From JBHHZI01 sp046757965 (lineage in GTDB: Bacteria > Acidobacteriota > Polarisedimenticolia > SMYD01), in the NCBI GenBank assembly GCA_046757965.1, contig JBHHZI010000081.1:1-14382 (forward strand): 14,382 bases of DNA, given 5' to 3'. How positions within the stretch are numbered: the first letter of the stretch is position 1; each line of letters begins with the position of its first letter. The notes under the pieces are model-generated. The model saw nothing but the letters and a program-made list of their open reading frames with translations. It was not told the origin of the DNA and ran no database searches. Of this stretch, positions 1 through 6,393 are shown one piece after another. The translations under genes were made by a program, and so were the position numbers.

Positions 1-36
1 GAGCAGATGAAGCAGTTCCTCGAGCTGAAGCTCTGA
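1..36 (+). CDS. 3' end of an unidentified protein (partial)
   Basis: The first 36 bases read in frame 1 as EQMKQFLELKL followed by TGA, with no stop before it, so this is probably the C-terminus of a gene that begins outside the window. Eleven residues are too few to name a family. It converges on the folE gene across a 78-base gap that contains only weak GC hairpins without a T-run. The composition is compatible with an amphipathic helical tail, but nothing more can be said. Confidence 0.5.
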   Translation, partial: EQMKQFLELKL

Positions 37-114
37 CGCCACTCCCGGTGATCCCCGAAGAGACCACCCCCGCCTGGCGGTCTGCGGACTGTCTCCGGCG
101 GCATCGTGCCGGGA

Positions 115-750
115 TCAGATCCCGATGGACGATCCGGTCCTCAGCAGGCCGCTCAGCTCGGCGCGCCGGTCCCTGTCGGTGGCAAAGACGCCTGCCCACG
201 AGGTGGTGGTCGCCACGGCGCGCTCCTTGGCCACGCCCCGCATCGCCATGCACAGGTGAGACGCCTCGATGATGCAGCCCACTCCCTGCGGCTGTATCGC
301 TGCCGTCACCGCCTCGGCCACCTGCCGGGTCAACCGCTCCTGCACCTGCAGGCGACGGGCGAAATGATCGACGAGCCGTGGAATCTTCGACAGGCCGATG
401 ATCCGACCGGACGGCAGGTACGCCACGTGGCAGCGGCCGAAGAACGGCAACAGGTGATGCTCGCAGAGGGAATAGAACTCGATGTCGCGCACCAGCACGA
501 GACCGGCCCCCTCCTCACAGAACACGCTACCGGCCAGCAGTTCCTCGAGATCGGTCCGCCCCCGGTCGGTGAGATCAACCCAGGCGTCCGCCACCCGTTC
601 AGGGGTGCGCACCAGTTCTGCCCGCGACGGCTCCTCGCCCACCCACGCAAGGAGGGTCCGCACCGCCTCACAGACGGCCTGCCGGTCCGGGCGCTGTTGC
701 GTCGGCTGCGCCGGTCGGACAGGTTTGGACATCCGATCCGGGCGTGTCAC
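115..750 (-). CDS. folE: GTP cyclohydrolase I
   Basis: GTP cyclohydrolase I converts GTP to 7,8-dihydroneopterin triphosphate, the first step of folate (and other pterin) synthesis, as a cytosolic zinc-dependent homodecamer. The 211-aa protein carries the family hallmarks: FYSLCEHHLLPFFG (residues 93-106), GLSKIPRLVDHFARRLQVQE (119-138) and the late EASHLCMAMRGV segment. The zinc ligands correspond to C96, H99 and C167. The open frame extends to 801, but the GTG at 750 has a GGAGG at 759-763 with 8-base spacing. The preceding residues are not conserved in the family, so I chose the GTG. A TACAAT -10-like hexamer lies at 793-798. The upstream neighbour on the same strand is the dockerin gene, 132 bases away and separated by a strong hairpin, so folE is probably transcribed on its own. 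No other folate gene is in view. Confidence 0.95.
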   Translation of the reverse strand: MTRPDRMSKPVRPAQPTQQRPDRQAVCEAVRTLLAWVGEEPSRAELVRTPERVADAWVDLTDRGRTDLEELLAGSVFCEEGAGLVLVRDIEFYSLCEHHLLPFFGRCHVAYLPSGRIIGLSKIPRLVDHFARRLQVQERLTRQVAEAVTAAIQPQGVGCIIEASHLCMAMRGVAKERAVATTTSWAGVFATDRDRRAELSGLLRTGSSIGI

Positions 751-792
751 CTGCGTTTCCTCCAGATTCTTCCGGGTGGACATTCCGTGGCG

Positions 793-798
793 ATTGTA
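793..798 (-). promoter_or_regulatory. Putative -10 element of folE
   Basis: On the minus strand this reads TACAAT, five of six matches to TATAAT. It lies about 43 bases before the chosen GTG start of folE, leaving room for a leader of roughly 35 bases that includes the GGAGG site. No convincing -35 is seen at 16-18 bases spacing, so the call rests on the -10 alone. Confidence 0.35.
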
Positions 799-850
799 CA
801 CTCATCCGGAACCGTGGCCGGCGCGGCGCGGGCACCCGTCCCACCGCGCT

Positions 851-872
851 CCGCGGACTGACGTGTCCGCGG
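851..872. terminator. Strong GC hairpin between dockerin gene and folE
   Basis: CCGCGGAC (851-858) and GTCCGCGG (865-872) form a perfect 8-bp stem with a 6-base loop (TGACGT). It begins ten bases past the stop codon of the dockerin gene, between that gene and folE, where a terminator is expected. No T-run follows on either strand, so it is not a classical intrinsic terminator. It may act as a T-less terminator or an RNA 3'-end stabiliser, and either role is inferred from position. Confidence 0.5.
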
Positions 873-882
873 CGGTCCGCGC

Positions 883-3810
883 TCAGAGACCGAACCGGTC
901 GGCGAGCCGCGTCAGATCGAGGCCATCCACGTCGCCGTCCCCGTCGAGGTCAGCCGCCACATCGTAGCGGGCGTCTGGAAAGCCGGACCCGAAGGCCCGG
1001 GCCAGGCGGGCCAGGTCGAACCCGTCCACGCGGCCCGAGAGGTCGAGGTCGATGGCTTCCAGCGGTGCCTCGACGCCGAAGAACATCGAACTGGTCGCCT
1101 CGAAGCCGTCCGGGTTCACGATACGCACGCGACGGGGTCCCGGCACGGCATCCGTGTCGATCACCACACCCATGTCCACCACCGTGTCCGAGACGCGATT
1201 GAATGCCACCACCCTGACCTTCGGATCCGGCACCGCCATGCCGTTCGCATCGGGGGCCGCCTCGACGATCCCCGCGACCAGCCCATCGAAGAGGTTCTCC
1301 CCGCGCACGCGGACGAGCGTGTTGGGCGTGCCCGTCGGCAACGTCGCCGGCGTCAGGCTCGAGATCGACGGTCGCAGTACCGTGGTGGTGAAGATGAGCG
1401 GCGCGGTGGTCACCACCTGGTCGTCAAGATCACGCGATTCGCCGACGGCGGCGTATTGTGTGCCGGGGAGCAGGCCGGCGATGCCGATCGTGTGGGTGAC
1501 GTCGAAGCGCTGGACCTCGGTGACCCGGTCCAGCGGTCCGCCGGATTCACCGAACCGCACGACCGCGCTGGTCGACGGCGACGTGCGCCAGGTGAAGGTG
1601 CTCACGGTGTTGCCGACATGCTGAAGTTCCAGGCCGGTCGTGGTGGGCAGGACGCCGCTGGGCAGCCGGATGTCGAGACACACGGTGCTGGTCGACTGGC
1701 GAGGCACCGAGGCATTCGGCCCCAGTTTCTCGACGGTCAGCATGTTGGCACCGCCGATGACATCGTCGGTCAGCACCCCGGGAGGCACGCCGCCGGCGTA
1801 GCGCACCTCGACGAGCAGGTGGTCGATACCGTTGTAGGGGAACGATGTGTCGAGGCGGAAACGCAGTCGTCCGGTATCGGCCAGGCCGGTCTTGGAGATG
1901 CGCCCGGTCACCACCTGCGTGACGTCGTCGGAATCGGTCAGATTGTCCAGGATGGCATCGCCGGTGCCGCTCGGCCCGTCGGCAAGGCGAAAGTCCAACT
2001 TGTGCGCCAGGGTGATCGAGGCCTGCTCCCAGTCCACCCGATCCGGGCTGTCGGCGATGGCCCAGTCCACGCCGGTGATCAGCCCCGGCCGCCCGATGGC
2101 GTCGCGATGAATCAGATACTGGAACCGCACCCCCTGGTTCGCGACGAACGAGGCCCCGGCGCCCCAGGGGCGTGTGGTCGTCGCGGTGAGGTCCGGGAGG
2201 TCCGGCGAGCAGATGGACAGGGCCGGCGCATCCACCGGCAGCCCCAGACGCGTGCCGGTGACCGCCGGGTCGGCCACGTCGGTGACGGTGATATCCATGC
2301 TCCCGCCAGCCGAGAAGGTCAGGGTCCCGGTCACGTCCACGTAGCCGCGGTCCGCCGCGGTGAAGGTGACCTCGGCCGGCAGGATGGCCACCGGGTCGGT
2401 TGCCGATGAGAAGCGCACGGTACCCGTATAACCCGTCGCGACCCTCCCGTCCGCATCCAGTGCCAGCAACGAGAGGCGGAACGGGTGGCCCGCCTGCACC
2501 GTGTCCGGGATCCGCACACTGGCGAAGGTCACCGCCGGGCCGGCCGGCGGGCCGGTGGAGGTGTCCATGGTGGCGCGCCCCCCGGTGGCCAGTTCGAAGT
2601 ACGACTCCCACTCGCGGCGCAACCGGTCCAGCCGGGCCACCTCGGCGGCCGAGGGAAACCGGCCATTGAGTGCCAGAAGCACGAAGGCCATCCGGAAGTC
2701 CTTCACGGAGACCGTAGGATCCGGACTTCGCAGGCCGCTGGCGGCGACCACATCGTCGATGGTCACGAATCGGGCGCTGCCCGGCACGGTGACAGCGGAC
2801 TGGGGCGGCGTCGATATCGGCGAGGACGCACAGGAGAATGCTCCGCGCGGTCCATCGACATAGAAGAACGGCGGCACTTCCTCAGGCGCGAACAGACCCA
2901 TGAGGTACAGATCCAGCGGGCTGAAGCCGTCGGTGGCGCCCTGGGTGACCCAGTCGCCGTCGAAGTTTTCCCGCCAGCGATTGCCCTCGAGCGCGGACAT
3001 GCCGGCGGAGAAGAACAACGAGCGAGTGTCGAGGAAGAAGCACCAGTGGCTCAGGTCGCGGCCCAGGATGTCGGTGGAGATCACCCCGTTCTTGTCGAAC
3101 GGGACGAAGGCCCCGAATCGATGCGCCCACTCGTGCGCGACCAGCGACAGGTGTGAATTGTTGTCGGTCGCCAGGCGCTGGGCGGGATCGAGCGGCTTCC
3201 GGTTGAAGTTGGCAAACAGCAGCACACTCTCCAGACGACCGAAGCTGCCGAAGCTTCCCGAGTCATCCTTGATGGGGCGATTGATCCCGCGTACCTGGTT
3301 CTTCACCAGCATCTCGAACGTGCCGTCGCCGTGGTCGAAGTTCGGCATGAACGCCAGCGTGTCCACGTCGTCCGGACGCGAGGCGTAGTAGGTCTGGGAA
3401 AGCTGCACGGTATCCATGCGCAGGCCGGAGGAATTGAATGGCGTGCCGAAGATGCCGGATCCGTCATCGACCATCACGATCACGCCGCCCATGTCGATGA
3501 CCGAGCCCTTCTCGATCTGTCCGACATCGGTGAACGCCGGGGAGCCCACCAGGGAGGAGGTCGTCATGGCACCCGTCGGGCCGGCGTCGGCCAGGTCCGT
3601 GGCACGGCGCTCATGACGGCGCAGCATCTCCGCCGCGATTCCCGGCACGGTGCGGCAATCCTGCCCCACGACCGGCGAGGGAGCCGGGGACGCCGATGCC
3701 CGCTCCCCGGACGCCGGCCCGCCGACCACCATCGCGGCAAGAAGAACCGCCGGTACGACCACGCCGCGCCAGAGTCGAATCCAGCTGGCAGCCGGCTCGA
3801 TCCGGTTCAA
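883..3810 (-). CDS. Secreted HExxH metallopeptidase-like protein with Ig/FN3/IPT modules and C-terminal dockerin
   Basis: Large exported protein of about 975 aa. The start is a TTG at 3810 with GGAGG at 3815-3819, four bases upstream. The open frame runs back to 4212, but that part overlaps the divergent YigZ gene and looks non-coding. Residues 1-41 are a signal peptide: charged N-terminus, VVVPAVLLAAMVVGG core, Ala/Ser-rich cleavage region. The N-terminal half contains HEWAH (226-230), a zinc-peptidase HExxH motif, followed by DLSHW and SPLDLYLMGL. An Ig-like domain follows at about 427-525, then a region of unknown fold, an FN3-like stretch (about 725-808), an IPT/TIG-like domain (about 813-912) and a dockerin-type pair of calcium-binding repeats (about 921-975; DLDLSGRVDG and DLDGDGDVDG, each followed by a DLxRLA helix). 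Peptidase activity is plausible but unproven, because the third metal ligand is not obvious. No cohesin is visible in the window. Confidence 0.85.
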   Translation of the reverse strand: MNRIEPAASWIRLWRGVVVPAVLLAAMVVGGPASGERASASPAPSPVVGQDCRTVPGIAAEMLRRHERRATDLADAGPTGAMTTSSLVGSPAFTDVGQIEKGSVIDMGGVIVMVDDGSGIFGTPFNSSGLRMDTVQLSQTYYASRPDDVDTLAFMPNFDHGDGTFEMLVKNQVRGINRPIKDDSGSFGSFGRLESVLLFANFNRKPLDPAQRLATDNNSHLSLVAHEWAHRFGAFVPFDKNGVISTDILGRDLSHWCFFLDTRSLFFSAGMSALEGNRWRENFDGDWVTQGATDGFSPLDLYLMGLFAPEEVPPFFYVDGPRGAFSCASSPISTPPQSAVTVPGSARFVTIDDVVAASGLRSPDPTVSVKDFRMAFVLLALNGRFPSAAEVARLDRLRREWESYFELATGGRATMDTSTGPPAGPAVTFASVRIPDTVQAGHPFRLSLLALDADGRVATGYTGTVRFSSATDPVAILPAEVTFTAADRGYVDVTGTLTFSAGGSMDITVTDVADPAVTGTRLGLPVDAPALSICSPDLPDLTATTTRPWGAGASFVANQGVRFQYLIHRDAIGRPGLITGVDWAIADSPDRVDWEQASITLAHKLDFRLADGPSGTGDAILDNLTDSDDVTQVVTGRISKTGLADTGRLRFRLDTSFPYNGIDHLLVEVRYAGGVPPGVLTDDVIGGANMLTVEKLGPNASVPRQSTSTVCLDIRLPSGVLPTTTGLELQHVGNTVSTFTWRTSPSTSAVVRFGESGGPLDRVTEVQRFDVTHTIGIAGLLPGTQYAAVGESRDLDDQVVTTAPLIFTTTVLRPSISSLTPATLPTGTPNTLVRVRGENLFDGLVAGIVEAAPDANGMAVPDPKVRVVAFNRVSDTVVDMGVVIDTDAVPGPRRVRIVNPDGFEATSSMFFGVEAPLEAIDLDLSGRVDGFDLARLARAFGSGFPDARYDVAADLDGDGDVDGLDLTRLADRFGL

Positions 3811-4014
3811 GCGTCCTCCAACCACCCGGGGCTGAAGACAGCACCGGGCCGGACCTCCCCCCTCCTTCACCTGGCAGATCATACCGCCGGAGACGCGACA
3901 GAGTCCATGCCGACGGCCCGGACCTGCTGCATCGGTCCTGCATCGGTCCTGCGTCGCCCTCACCCCACCGCCGCGCCGCAGCCTCGCGGCCGTCATCCGC
4001 ATGGCACGGGTAAG
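3811..4014. other. Divergent intergenic region between the dockerin gene and yigZ
   Basis: This gap of about 200 bases separates two divergent genes and should hold both promoters. On the minus strand a TATGAT hexamer (3878-3883) is a possible -10 for the dockerin gene, with no matching -35. A purine-rich GGAGGGGGGAGG-like run lies at about 3855-3866. On the plus side TAAGAT overlaps the yigZ start. An 11-bp tandem repeat sits at 3927-3955. I see no small gene or recognisable riboswitch. Confidence 0.4.
3927..3955 (+). repeat. 11-bp tandem repeat (2 full copies and a partial)
   Basis: CTGCATCGGTC occurs twice head to tail (3927-3937 and 3938-3948), followed by CTGCGTC, which matches six of the first seven bases of a third copy. 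It lies in the divergent intergenic region, about 60 bases before the yigZ start. It could be a regulator binding array or a simple slippage duplication, and the sequence does not decide. Confidence 0.7.
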
Positions 4015-4016
4015 AT
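4011..4016 (+). promoter_or_regulatory. -10-like hexamer at the yigZ start
   Basis: TAAGAT matches TATAAT at four of six positions and overlaps the ATG at 4015. If it is a real -10, transcription would begin near 4023-4024, exactly at the in-frame GTG at 4024, giving a leaderless message. No -35 match is visible. The call rests on position and on the same arrangement at two other genes in this window. Confidence 0.3.
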
Positions 4017-4689
4017 GGAGGGCGTGACCCGCCAGAAGACATCCACCGATGCGCCCGTCCTGTCCTGGCTCGCCCCGGCCCGGCCCGGCCGTGCCGAGAT
4101 CCGGGTGAAGGGCTCGCGGTTCCTGGCCGACGTGGCGCGCACCATGGACGAGCCGACGGCCGTGCGTCACCTCGAGCGGCTCGCCGGCGAGTTCCCCGAC
4201 GCCACGCATCACTGCTGGGCCTTCCGGGTGCGTGACCCGGCCGGCCGCCTGGTGGCGCGTTGCAGTGACGCGGGCGAGCCCTCGAACACGGCCGGGGCGC
4301 CGATCGCCAGGGCCCTCCAGTCGGCAGACCTCGAGGAGTCCAGTCTGGTCGTGGTCCGCTGGTTCGGCGGCACCAAGCTCGGCGTCGGGCCGCTGGCGCG
4401 GGCCTATCGCGACGCGGCGGCGGCCGGGATCGATGCCGCCGGCATCCAGCGCCGCGCAGCGTACACCGAGTTTTCCATCGACTTCCCGTACGAGGATTCC
4501 GCGGCGGTGCGCCGGGCGCTGCGTCGCTGTGATGCGGAGATTCTCGGTGAGCAGTCCGCCGAGCGCGCGATGCTGACGGTGATCGTCCCGGTGCAGGCGA
4601 CAGGCCAGATGGAGGCAAGCGTCACCGACGCGAGCCGCGGGCGTGCAATCATCCAGGCGCTCCGACGCCGCACGGGACCCTGTTCATGA
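4015..4689 (+). CDS. yigZ: YigZ/IMPACT family protein (UPF0029 plus DUF1949-type C-terminal domain)
   Basis: A 224-aa member of the YigZ/IMPACT family, whose eukaryotic relative IMPACT modulates GCN2. Its bacterial role is not settled, though nucleotide binding and links to translation or stress have been proposed for relatives. The N-terminal domain shows DATHHCWAF, then CSDAGEPSNTAGAPIARAL and VVVRWFGGTKLGVGPLARAY, which are the signature blocks of the family. The C-terminal third resembles the small ferredoxin-like DUF1949 domain. Length fits the usual 200-220 aa. The open frame extends far upstream, but that stretch is antisense to the dockerin gene. I chose the ATG at 4015; a GTG at 4024 is an alternative, favoured if the message is leaderless. 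The GGAGGG between them is too close to the GTG to act as its ribosome-binding site. A diheme cytochrome gene follows 17 bases after the stop. Confidence 0.9.
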   Translation: MEGVTRQKTSTDAPVLSWLAPARPGRAEIRVKGSRFLADVARTMDEPTAVRHLERLAGEFPDATHHCWAFRVRDPAGRLVARCSDAGEPSNTAGAPIARALQSADLEESSLVVVRWFGGTKLGVGPLARAYRDAAAAGIDAAGIQRRAAYTEFSIDFPYEDSAAVRRALRRCDAEILGEQSAERAMLTVIVPVQATGQMEASVTDASRGRAIIQALRRRTGPCS

Positions 4690-4706
4690 TGGAGGGGACA
4701 GATTCG

Positions 4707-4961
4707 ATGCCGGACAGATCCAGGGACCCACGCCGCTCACGCCGGTGGCCGCCTGTCATCATCCTCGTGGTCGGTGTAGCCGCGACCGCCTGGTTCCTGA
4801 TCGGCTTCCATCCCGCCCCGGCGGTGCCCGTCGATGACACACACCGCACCGCGGCGCCGCCCGATGATTGCCTCACCTGTCACGGCCCCGAGGGGCCGGT
4901 GCCACAGCCGGATGGCCACACCAACCGGCAGGCGTGCTTCAGTTGCCACCGGGCCGGGTGA
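4707..4961 (+). CDS. Small membrane-anchored diheme c-type cytochrome
   Basis: An 84-aa protein with an Arg-rich N-terminus, one hydrophobic helix (about 15-34) and a short periplasmic tail carrying two heme c sites, CLTCH (55-59) and CFSCH (77-81), only 22 residues apart. The helix looks like an uncleaved anchor with the positive residues inside. Such a protein probably passes electrons at the outer face of the cytoplasmic membrane. Partner and potential are unknown. The ATG at 4707 is preferred over the in-frame ATGs at 4686 and 4689 because GGAGGGG (4691-4697) sits nine bases before it. It follows yigZ closely and may be co-transcribed. Its last 23 bases overlap the convergent glycosyltransferase gene. 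The mature domain is unusually short, with a Pro/Gly-rich inter-heme loop. Confidence 0.8.
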   Translation: MPDRSRDPRRSRRWPPVIILVVGVAATAWFLIGFHPAPAVPVDDTHRTAAPPDDCLTCHGPEGPVPQPDGHTNRQACFSCHRAG

Positions 4962-5721
4962 GGTCGTCTCTCGCCGGAGATGACGCCAGACCCAGACCGC
5001 TCTCTCTCTCGATGGAGTAGACGAACGCCCGGCGGCGCATCCACGCCACCATGAGCAGGTCGGCGATGCCGACGAAGAGACGGTTGCCGATGCCGTACTT
5101 CGACACGCCCGCATGGCGCGGTCGGTGATGGACAGGCAATTCGATCACCGAGAACCCCTGCATGCGCACGAGCGTGGGAAGAAAGCGGTGCATGCCGCGA
5201 GTCAACCACAGATGCTCGATGGCCTCCCGGCGGAAGACCTTGAGACTGCACCCCGTGTCGGTGATCGTCTCCCGGGTGAGCGCATTGCGCACCGCATTGG
5301 CGATCCGCGACGACACGCGCCGCACCCAGGTGTCCTGCCGGTTCCGCCGCCAGCCGACCACAGCGCCGTGATCGTCGAGGGCGGCCAGCAGGCGGGGGAG
5401 ATCGGCCGGATCGTTCTGGAGATCGGCATCCATCATGCAGATGGCATCGCCCCGGGCAGCACGAAACCCCGCCAGGAGGGCCGCGGTCTGACCCCGGCGG
5501 GACGCCAGGTGCAAGGCCCGAACCCGCGGGTCGGACACGGCGAGCCGATCGAGGACCTGGTCACTGCCGTCGGTGCTGCCATCGTTGACCAGGATCAGTT
5601 CCCAGTTGCCGACCACGCCGTCCAGGGCCTCACGGACATGGCGATGGAGAAGGTCGAGATTGTCGCGCTCGTCATGCACCGGCACCACGACGGACACTCG
5701 GTCCGTTCCCCGCCCCCCCAA
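4939..5721 (-). CDS. Family 2 glycosyltransferase (dolichyl/undecaprenyl-phosphate sugar transferase type)
   Basis: A 260-aa GT-A fold transferase of the DPM1/ArnC type, which usually moves a sugar from a nucleotide donor to a polyprenyl phosphate at the cytoplasmic face of the membrane. Visible motifs are VSVVVPVHDERDNL near the N-terminus, VNDGSTDGS, MMDADLQNDPADL (the DxD metal/nucleotide site) and TDTGCSLKVFRREA. The late KYGIGNR motif is followed by one hydrophobic stretch (RLFVGIADLLMVAW) and an MRRR basic patch. ArnC itself has two longer C-terminal helices, so this is a shorter relative. The start is TTG at 5721 with GGAGG at 5731-5735, nine bases upstream and inside the end of the kinase gene. 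The kinase stop is three bases before the TTG, which indicates translational coupling. It is the last gene of the operon, and its tail overlaps the cytochrome gene on the other strand. Donor and acceptor are not predictable. Confidence 0.9.
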   Translation of the reverse strand: MGGRGTDRVSVVVPVHDERDNLDLLHRHVREALDGVVGNWELILVNDGSTDGSDQVLDRLAVSDPRVRALHLASRRGQTAALLAGFRAARGDAICMMDADLQNDPADLPRLLAALDDHGAVVGWRRNRQDTWVRRVSSRIANAVRNALTRETITDTGCSLKVFRREAIEHLWLTRGMHRFLPTLVRMQGFSVIELPVHHRPRHAGVSKYGIGNRLFVGIADLLMVAWMRRRAFVYSIERESGLGLASSPARDDLTRPGGN

Positions 5722-5724
5722 CGG

Positions 5725-6393
5725 TCACGACCTCCGGCTGCGCGGTTTCAGACGCAACGTGTCCAGCAGGATGAGCAACCGTCGTTCCCGCCGAGTCAGG
5801 CTGTCAGGATCGACTCCGCCCTTCCACTTGATCAGCGCGTAGTGATCCAGGAGGGCGAGGAGAGGCCGGAACAGACGCCCCATCACTCCCAGCCGGCGGC
5901 AATCCACTGCCGAGGCGAAGTCGATGATGCCGATGTCTCCCTCCGGCGTGACCAGGATGTTGCGGCGATAGTGGAGGTCGGCGTGATAGACCCCGCGCTC
6001 GTGCATCTCCCGGACGGCCGCCTCGAGGCGGGGGCCGAGGGCCAGACGCCGGCCGCGACCTCCCATGAAGGTGCTGATCGGCGCGCCGGGCACATGCTCG
6101 ATGGCGAGGATACGGTTGCCCGCCGCCAGCAGTCGCGGCACTCCTGGCATGCCCGCCAGGGCGACATAGATCTCCGCCTCACGGGCCATCAGCCACGTGG
6201 CCCACGGCCGGAGCCACGCCGGGACGGTGCGCCAGTCCTTGATCACGACATTGCGACCGTCGTCCTGGATGCGGCGAATCTCGGCCTTCTTCCACGATCC
6301 GGCCCGGATGACCTCGCCCCCTGAAGCCGCGAGGTCTTCCAGGTTCATCACCGTCGACGTGGGTGGAATCCTGAGCTGCCGCGCAGAACTCAT
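5725..6393 (-). CDS. WaaP/RIO-like envelope kinase
   Basis: A 222-aa protein of the Kdo/WaaP (lipopolysaccharide kinase) and RIO-like group. Members phosphorylate LPS core sugars or other small or lipid-linked substrates using the protein-kinase fold. The catalytic set is intact: VVIKDW (K52, ATP-binding lysine), AREAEIY (E72), HADLHYRRNILV (H137, catalytic D139, N145) and IIDFAS (D158, metal-binding DFG equivalent). The frame is open to 6522, but the ATG at 6393 overlaps the upstream stop as ATGA and has a GGGGAG just before it, so it is the likely start. It sits between the octaheme lipoprotein and a glycosyltransferase with almost no gaps, which supports a sugar or lipid-linked sugar substrate over a protein. 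It has no membrane segment and probably acts at the inner face of the membrane. Confidence 0.85.
   Translation of the reverse strand: MSSARQLRIPPTSTVMNLEDLAASGGEVIRAGSWKKAEIRRIQDDGRNVVIKDWRTVPAWLRPWATWLMAREAEIYVALAGMPGVPRLLAAGNRILAIEHVPGAPISTFMGGRGRRLALGPRLEAAVREMHERGVYHADLHYRRNILVTPEGDIGIIDFASAVDCRRLGVMGRLFRPLLALLDHYALIKWKGGVDPDSLTRRERRLLILLDTLRLKPRSRRS

Noticed and set aside
37..114. Short GC hairpins after folE as a terminator
   Set aside because: The stems are of 4-5 bp with no T-run; the sequence does not support a call.
3331..4014. Upstream extension of the YigZ reading frame
   Set aside because: It is antisense to the well-supported dockerin gene, has low-complexity Arg/Gly/His-rich composition typical of GC-rich shadow frames, and the family length fits a start at 4015.
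3811..4212. N-terminal extension of the dockerin protein
   Set aside because: A TTG with GGAGG at ideal spacing precedes a good signal peptide at 3810. The extension overlaps the conserved part of yigZ and would bury the signal peptide 150 residues in.
5113..6324. 403-codon open frame on the plus strand
   Set aside because: It is antisense to the glycosyltransferase and kinase genes, which carry clear catalytic motifs. It shows no recognisable domain.
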